Below are positions 58,410 to 64,000 of a stretch of 64,000 nt of DNA, in pieces. Each line of letters begins with the position of its first letter. Position 1 is the stretch's first letter. The DNA is from Trichaptum fuscoviolaceum. Its lineage: Eukaryota > Basidiomycota > Agaricomycetes > Hymenochaetales > Trichaptaceae. The translations under genes were made by a program, and so were the position numbers. The stretch is from contig CAJSYZ010000005.1 of the NCBI GenBank assembly GCA_910574455.1, positions 5,642,001-5,706,000 on the forward strand, written 5' to 3'. A model generated the notes under the pieces. It was not told where the DNA came from and did not search any database. It saw only the letters and a program-made list of their open reading frames with translations.

Positions 58410-61058
58410 TCAGTCACTGCGCCCAGAAGGATTCCAAAGTCTAGAAGGTATTCGCGAAAAGTCTGCTCGTTTCCCAGACATCCTTAATGGAACAGACGAG
58501 CTCGACGCGGAACTTGCAAGGATTTCATGTGAACATTTAGGGCATCGAGTTGACGATGTGATACGACCGGGGGCTTCTACGTGTAGTAGCAAGTTATGAC
58601 CGGGAGCAAGGCTGGAACCAAGTGACTGAACAGAAGAACGAGAAGGTAGAGAGTTTTGGGCATCGCCTCCTCGATATTCGTTACAAGTTATAGACGCAGT
58701 GGAATAAGACATCCTCGACCTCATGATAGGGTGGCCAAAAACGGATCTCTGTAGCCCAGGCGGAAAGTGAGTGAAATCGGAGAAGTGGGAATGTACGACG
58801 ACGACAACCGTAAAAGGCATACCAGAGTATATCCGGTGATGACCAGGAGGAATTGGCAAACTTTACGCAGTCCAAGTTGATACGTGATGATCAACAACAT
58901 GCATGACAAAGGGTTGATCCGGTTTGCTATCCAATGTCGATAAGGCACAATGTTATGATCATGTTCCAAATATCCTCTGCCACTCACAATGAAGCATCCT
59001 GATAAGTAGCGCAATGACGCTCCCGAGCTTCCAGCCGAACGCATTGTTTTCTTGCAGAGTACGGCGAACATTGTACCCGATATTGACCGCCGAGTCATTA
59101 ATCGCTTGCATGCTTTCGTGTGTCATATTGCTGAGTGAATGAATTGCTGAGGAAAGGTCGGATAACCCTGTTTGCGCTTCTGATTGTTGTTCCTAATGGC
59201 GTAGTATTGTGAGTAACTGATAGGATAAGGGAATATATATATATGTTTACATGAACAGATAGTGCTTGTCTTGCCAAAACTTCCATATGCGATGCAAGGT
59301 TTGAGGCGACAATTTGGATGTATCGGAAAGCCTAGAACATGTCAATGAAGGTGATACGAATTTTGGGACGAGGGGACTCACATTTTGGACTTCCAGCAGA
59401 TCTGTTTCAAGAACGCCCATTTGATTTCGTGTTCCTATCTGGAACATACATTACAACAATAATAAGTGAGACAGAACTTTCGCCATCTTAGCATCAGAGC
59501 GACAAACCAGGGCAATGTCAAGTTCTTGCTGTTTGACAGAAACGCTATCAAATATACCCCTTAAACTAACGCTTATCGATTGTTCTATAGAAGCTATCGC
59601 GATAGTCAACATATTGCCGTGCTTGAACAAGACAATATCAGTAAATTCAGCAAAGAGAGCGTACGGGAAATGCATACATCTGTGAGAGTATTTGACAGTC
59701 GTTGATCAACCTGAGATGTAGGCCGTTACGCACATGTTACTACTTAAACGCTCATCATGCCACAAAATACTTGCCACGAGGAAGGTTTGTTTTACAAGCT
59801 CTTGTTCTTGTTGACCCAGCGCATTAAGCTCCTTCTGCATTTCCTCAAAAAGCTATCGATGTTGTTAATTAAATATACATGATACGCTAAAGATTTGAGC
59901 CTTACGTTGTTCACTGTTTTATTCATGCCTGCAGCAATATCCTGCCTTTGAAGCTCTAATTCGTATTCGGTCTTTTGCAAATCCGTGACTGCCTCCCGAA
60001 ATAACTGAATGAAATATATAAGTTCCCACACGAGTCAACGTAATTACAGCTAGCTAACCTGGAGGTGGTTCTCCCATGTCTGCAGATTTGCAAGGCTTTT
60101 ATGCTCCTCCTCTTTGAAGAGCTTTAGCAGGGCAGCGTTTTCAATGGACACGTTTACGTATGTGGCCTTCGCAACGTCTACAGGATCTGTCAGAGTATGC
60201 AAGGGATACAACCAATGTCAAACTGACCGACGTCGTGCCAGCGCTGAAAGGTTGTGCAAAGCTGTGCTGCATAGGATAGAAATATATGAGATAGAAGGTT
60301 TTGGTGAAAAAATATTGGATACGAACGAATTTCACGCATATATCCAGAGAAACTTGACCAATGTTGAGCACTTCGCGATAAAGCTCTATGTTTCATTAGT
60401 AATTGTCACCAATATGAATGCTGATCATCAGATAATCACTCAACACATTTCGCAGCAACAGCATTATCGGCGTTTTCCATATCATTGTCAGGATGAAAGC
60501 GGGTGCATTCCTGTGGTGCGGAATAATGCTGGGCAGTAGATAGCTCACAAAGGGTCATCACGATGGAAACTGTGGATGCATGAGGAGTTATGACAAGGGT
60601 GGTTGATGAAGCACATACCTCTGACACGTTCTTCTTCATCTTCTTCATGCTTTAAACAACTTTTCCGAGCGAGATTTGAAGCCCGACGGAAGCAGTCAGA
60701 TCTCCTGGAATACGTATTGAAAGATTCTTTTTTGATGTGCTAGTGAGCGTCATGAGCTCCTACGGAGCGTTGATCTCTCACGTATATTGAGCAGTAGGCT
60801 GTCTAAACTGGTATCAAGGACGTCTTCAGATTCGATTTGCTGCGCTCCCAGTGAAGAACTTCTCGGACCATAAGCCACGGATTCCACTAAGTGATCATCA
60901 GTTTTTCCGTTCGCCGATATGACTGTTTGAAAAGGGCTTGATGTTTTACCCTCATCTCTGCCTCGCAACGACAATGCTTGCGCCGCAGTAATGTCGCTCA
61001 TCATGACTGATAACCAGTAAGAGAGAAATGAGGCAACCATGGTCCTTCCTGGAAACAT
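58410..61058 (-). CDS. KAR5: Kar5/Tht1-like nuclear fusion (karyogamy) protein
   Basis: Kar5/Tht1 acts at the nuclear envelope and ER during nuclear fusion after mating. An ATG at 61058 leads a signal peptide (VASFLSYWLSVMMSDITAAQA). The cysteine-rich luminal domain follows: RRSDCFRRASNLARKSCLKH, MTLCELSTAQHYSAPQECTR, VEALSRSAQHWSSFSGYMRE, IPQLCTTFQRWHDVD. A long coiled-coil comes next (ALLKLFKEEEHKSLANLQTW, DLQKTEYELELQRQDIAAGM, LFEEMQKELNALGQQEQELV), then FGWKLGSVIALLIRM, a hydrophobic pair CMLLIITYQLGL and VCQFLLVITGYTL, and a Ser-rich tail (SYSTASITCNEY, RCPKCSHEILASSASSSS) ending GRSD at 58410. At least twelve introns, one apparently GC-AG. The C-terminal exons were joined through donors at about 59011 and 58826; stopping at 58959 instead would remove the last membrane segments. 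Confidence 0.85.
59711..59774 (-). other. Candidate GC-AG intron in KAR5
   Basis: The minus-strand exon ends CTCGTG, the intron starts gcaagt (the GC-AG consensus) and ends tctcag, and the exon resumes GTTGATCAACGAC. The coiled-coil frame is kept. Confidence 0.65.
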
Positions 61059-61271
61059 ATTTAATAGTCAAGTAGCTCGTAGTGAGACCTTGAATGTCAA
61101 GCTTGCATCACAGTTAATTTCAAGACGCATGAGCTAATGGATGGCCTGATGGGAGGGCGAGGGAAAGAGCAACTTGAAGATGCGTTCAGGCAACTCGTGA
61201 TTTTGTGTTGACGCGTTGTTTGCACTTTCCCACTGCAGGCTGCCAGTGACACCGGGTGGACGGAACTTCTC
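61059..61271. other. KAR5 promoter side of the spacer
   Basis: Short intergenic stretch with CAACTTGAA at 61170-61178 and CAGGCTGCCAGTG at about 61247. Confidence 0.35.
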
Positions 61272-61280
61272 AGGCGCAGT
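61272..61280 (+). repeat. Target-site duplication, left copy
   Basis: AGGCGCAGT, identical to 62039-62047. Confidence 0.85.
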
Positions 61281-61532
61281 CATCCTCCTTCCCAGGGTAG
61301 CTCTGGCCCCTCCGGCACCACGCCACATGTAATTACTAAATTAGTGTATACAACAAATAAACCAAACTTTGAAACTACAATGCATAAACAACACCTACGG
61401 GGCCAGAGCTACCCTGGCAAAAAATTCTTTGTAAGCATGCCCGCTCACCACGCGGAAATTGCCGCGCGATGCGCGACACACCTCCTAAATCGGTAAGAGG
61501 CCGCCGTCGGGCAATGGCGGCCTCGAAAACAT
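61281..61532 (+). repeat. Left terminal inverted repeat, 252 bp
   Basis: Reverse complement of 61786-62038 with one 1-bp indel. Contains ccagggtagctctggcccc at 61292-61310 and its reverse complement at 61399-61417. Confidence 0.92.
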
Positions 61533-61785
61533 AGCAAAGAAGCAATCTAAAGCTTGAATTATCTTACACCTGTCATTAGTATGGTACGAAAATCTACTTT
61601 AGGCTTTTAAATGCACTCATTTAGCGATAAACAACACATTGCTGCAATGAGACAATGCATGTAGTGTATGCTCCTGGAAATATCTCAATGCTCTGATTAG
61701 GTGCAACTATTTTGCGGGAATACACAATATATATCTGTCAAATATGAATATCATATTTTTTCTGAGAAATGATGCACTTAATTGC

Positions 61786-62038
61786 ATGTTTTCGAGGCCG
61801 CCATTGCCCGACGGCGGCCTCTTACCGATTTAGGAGGTGTGTCGCGCATCGCGCGGCAATTTCCGCGTGGTGAGCGGGCATGCTTACAAAGAATTTTTTG
61901 CCAGGGTAGCTCTGGCCCCGTAGGTGTTGTTTATGGCATTGTAGTTTCAAAGTTTGGTTTATTTGTTGTATACACTAATTTAGTAATTACATGTGGCGTG
62001 GTGCCGGAGGGGCCAGAGCTACCCTGGGAAGGAGGATG
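61786..62038 (-). repeat. Right terminal inverted repeat, 253 bp
   Basis: Mirror of the left arm; the 19-bp sub-repeats are at 61901-61919 and 62009-62027. Confidence 0.92.
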
Positions 62039-62047
62039 AGGCGCAGT
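62039..62047 (+). repeat. Target-site duplication, right copy
   Basis: AGGCGCAGT, matching 61272-61280. Confidence 0.85.
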
Positions 62048-62084
62048 TAGTAGTACGCAATTCGCAACTTGAACTACGACGACC

Positions 62085-63120
62085 ATGTCGCAACCGAACA
62101 CCGGTGGAATAGTCGTTCACCATCTTAATGCTTCACGGTCTTACCGTATACTTTGGCTCTTGGTGGGCTGTGTTCTAGTTCTCTTCTTCTTAATAAGCTC
62201 AATAGTTACTTAGGAAGAACTAGAGGTACCTTATGAGATAAAGGAATACAAAAGGACCTCAGAGCAGACCGCTCCCGAGGAGCTTAAAAAGGTTCATCCT
62301 CTCGGGAAAGCACCTGTAATTACAGATGGCGATGTCACTCTTGCCGAGAGCGGTGCTATAGTTGGTGAGTCTCATGCCGCCTCTTTTTACTGGTAGGTGA
62401 TGACAATGCCGTGAAGAATACATTATAACGAAATACGGAGGAGATAAGCTGAAGCCCACAGATGCTGGCTGGGTTGACAACCTGTACTGTGCGTATATTG
62501 TTTCATTCAAATCAGATTTGAACCAATCAGGCATCTCCTGCAGTCACTCATTACGCAGAAGGCTCCCTAATGCCTTACCTTGTAATGAAAATCATCTTCG
62601 AGTTGATCCCGAAACGCACGCCGTTCTTCATCCGGCCTTTCGCTAACCTGATTCTGGGTGGTGTCACATCTGCCTTTTTGGATCCAACCCTCAAACAGCA
62701 TGCTGAGTTTGTACGTACATCTGATTCTTTCTGTTAACCGCCAGCTTTTTCAGCTCACCGGATGTTTGAGATTGAGGCCCATCTGGCGAAGAACCAGACA
62801 GGGTGGTTTGCCAACGGTCCGGATCCTACATCTGCAGATTTCCAAATGTACTTTGCTGCGGAAGCTCTGGCCACCCGCAACGCGAGTCCGATGCCTAAAA
62901 TCAAGGAATTCTTAAGCAAGGTCCATGAGAGGTAAGAAGTATTGATTCTACTCAAACCTAATCTGCGTCTACTTCTCTGACGTGGTTTACCCGAAATCCA
63001 TCGCATGCACATGCAGACCTGCCTATAAGCGTGTACGTTGCCTTTACCTTTTAGAATTGTACACACACCTGAATGCTATAACAGGCATTGGAAAAAGTTG
63101 GAGAACTTGAAGTTCTCTGA
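62085..63120 (+). CDS. Glutathione S-transferase (Gtt1-like)
   Basis: Conjugates glutathione to electrophiles. The N-terminal thioredoxin-like domain reads VHHLNASRSYRILWLL, joined across an intron to EELEVPYEIKEYKR, then KVHPLGKAPVITDGDVTLAE and SGAIVEYIITKYGG (the cis-Pro and Glu-Ser glutathione-binding motifs PVI and ESGAI). The helical C-terminal domain has THYAEGSLMPYLVMKIIFEL, WFANGPDPTSADFQMYFAAE (the N-capping STAD-like turn) and RPAYKRALEKVGELEVL, stopping at 63118-63120. Six short introns were placed and all frames join. The layout fits fungal GTT1-type GSTs such as those with a membrane-associated insert (IPKRTPFFIRPFANLILGG). The promoter is interrupted by the transposon at 61281-62038. 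Confidence 0.9.
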
Positions 63121-64000
63121 AACGTATCATTCACCCCATGTCTCACCTCAATCGCGAAAAGTATGCATATACTACTATGGGCAAGTCTTTGGTTGATAAT
63201 CTGATATTATTCAAACTGTATTGAATTCATCGACATCGATATGCGAGGCGCTGTTTCAGAAGTGAAAGCAGAACTGTTATGATTGTAGCCTAACACATCT
63301 CAGTCAGCAGGCACCGTTCTGGTCCTTTTTTCTGTCAGAGACGCATGTGGTTCAGCGAACAGGTCATAAATGAATAATCGCAACATGTCTATTGTTTCAG
63401 CAGATATTCTCCCTATAGGGATTTATTGGCAGATTTCGTGGAGGAGACTTAAATACCACTTTGATCCGTTTCGTTATCTCCACCTCCGCTCCGAAGCTGT
63501 GTTGGGCGCGATTAACGCTATCCTGGTGCTGAAGAAACGCAAAGGATTCACAGGATATCTATCAAGAGAAGATCTGTCAAGTGATCATTGTCGCGATCAC
63601 TATGTAGTGATGTACGTCACTCCTTAAAAATGGTACTTATGTCCGACAATTAATCAAGTGTAATAGTTTCACACTTATGCACAGGACCTTCTCTGTCTGC
63701 TGGAAGACTGATGTATTGAAGAAAATCGATTGGCTTCTTCTGATTGTGCAGGAGTGAGCGGTCGAACGACACCTAATCTAACAATGGGTGAGCATGTGGT
63801 GCCGAGCGTTTACAACATACGCCCTGAGTTTGAAAGGTGACACTTGGGAGCTCCCATAGCATCTCAAGTGCCCGTTTAGCATTTGCATTCGTGCCCATTA
63901 CTCTTTGGAAGGCGAATTCCTGCGAACTTACCATGCTGAAAACATTCCCTACGCAGGCCGGAGGTCAGTTCGCAATATCGCCGGGCCCATCTTCGACGCT
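63121..64000. other. Right edge, no gene identified
   Basis: A plus-strand frame at about 63370-63627 (ILPIGIYWQISWRRLKYHFD, LRSEAVLGAINAILVLKKRK) looks mildly coding-like but matches no family I recognise. The rest shows short frames only. A gene crossing the window edge is possible. Confidence 0.3.

Larger units (their letters stand above)
61281..62038. mobile_element. MULE-like non-autonomous DNA transposon (long-TIR MITE)
   Basis: A 758-bp element bounded by terminal inverted repeats of 252 bp (61281-61532) and 253 bp (61786-62038). The arms are identical except for a 1-bp indel (atgcataaac against atgccataaac). It begins CATCCTCCTTCCCAGGGTAG and ends with its complement, and is flanked by a perfect 9-bp direct repeat AGGCGCAGT. 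Long TIRs and 9-bp target duplications are the marks of Mutator-like elements. The 253-bp core (61533-61785) is AT-rich and has no open frame, so it needs transposase from elsewhere. Each arm contains a further 19-bp inverted repeat. Near-identity of the arms points to a recent insertion. It lies between the divergent KAR5 and GST genes, ending 46 bp before the GST ATG. Confidence 0.9.

Noticed and set aside
58959..58961. TGA as the end of KAR5
   Set aside because: A good gtgagt donor precedes it, and splicing on gives hydrophobic segments and a tail in a consistent frame, as expected for Kar5/Tht1.
60114..60539. 141-codon plus-strand frame
   Set aside because: Antisense to Kar5 exons, which join to give the conserved cysteine-rich domain.
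61281..62038. Palindromic sequence as an assembly fold-back error
   Set aside because: The arms are separated by unique sequence and flanked by a 9-bp target duplication, which an assembly error would not create.
1..64000. CRISPR arrays, rRNA, tRNA genes
   Set aside because: No regular spaced repeats, rRNA-like text or tRNA-like cloverleaf was recognised; the sequence is eukaryotic nuclear DNA.

Overview
This window reads as nuclear DNA of an Agaricomycete (mushroom-forming basidiomycete). The signs are many short introns of about 45-65 bp with GT-AG and occasional GC-AG borders, the basidiomycete DUF6533 membrane family, a basidiomycete-type terpene-synthase fold, and families such as DASH/Ask1 and Kar5/Tht1. 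About twenty genes lie on both strands, and almost all needed splicing by eye, so exon edges are predictions.

Layout. 1-1951: 3' half of an ABCC-type ABC transporter whose 5' part lies outside the window. 5082-11416: a complete tandem paralogue of it. 11.4-13.7 kb: gene-poor, with two coding-like scraps. 13.7-15.6 kb: DUF6533 membrane protein. 16.1-18.0 kb: DASH kinetochore subunit Ask1. 18.6-19.9 kb: terpene-synthase-like protein that has lost its metal-binding motifs. 20.7-22.2 kb (minus): double Cys-cluster protein resembling Zn2Cys6. 22.6-25.7 kb (minus): TPR protein with tandemly duplicated exons and an in-frame stop. 27.6-28.8 kb: multi-pass membrane protein. 29.2-30.5 kb: SDR. 30.8-33.0 kb (minus): amidase. 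34.0-36.0 kb (minus): DUF4139 protein. 37.8-38.7 kb (minus): membrane RING-finger protein. 40.4-42.7 kb: cytochrome P450. 43.2-46.7 kb (minus): two tandem zinc alcohol dehydrogenases. 47.2-48.4 kb: APH-like kinase. 49.1-56.0 kb: third ABCC transporter. 56.8-58.1 kb: second SDR. 58.4-61.1 kb (minus): Kar5/Tht1 nuclear-fusion protein. 61.28-62.04 kb: a MULE-like non-autonomous transposon with 252/253-bp inverted repeats and a 9-bp target duplication, 46 bp before a glutathione S-transferase gene (62.1-63.1 kb).

Functionally the window mixes two sets. One is cell-cycle and mating housekeeping (Ask1, Kar5). The other is unusually rich in detoxification or secondary-metabolism types: three ABCC exporters, a P450, two ADHs, two SDRs, an amidase, a GST and a small-molecule-kinase fold. 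These could serve oxidation/reduction, conjugation and export of small molecules, but the order does not prove one pathway.

The most notable items are the fresh MULE-like insertion in the GST promoter, the terpene-synthase fold without D(D)xxD or NSE residues, the 181-bp exon-plus-intron duplication in the TPR gene, the ABC pair with a highly similar NBD2 block inside a diverged gene, the Walker A motifs encoded by 18- and 23-nt micro-exons, and three candidate GC-AG introns.
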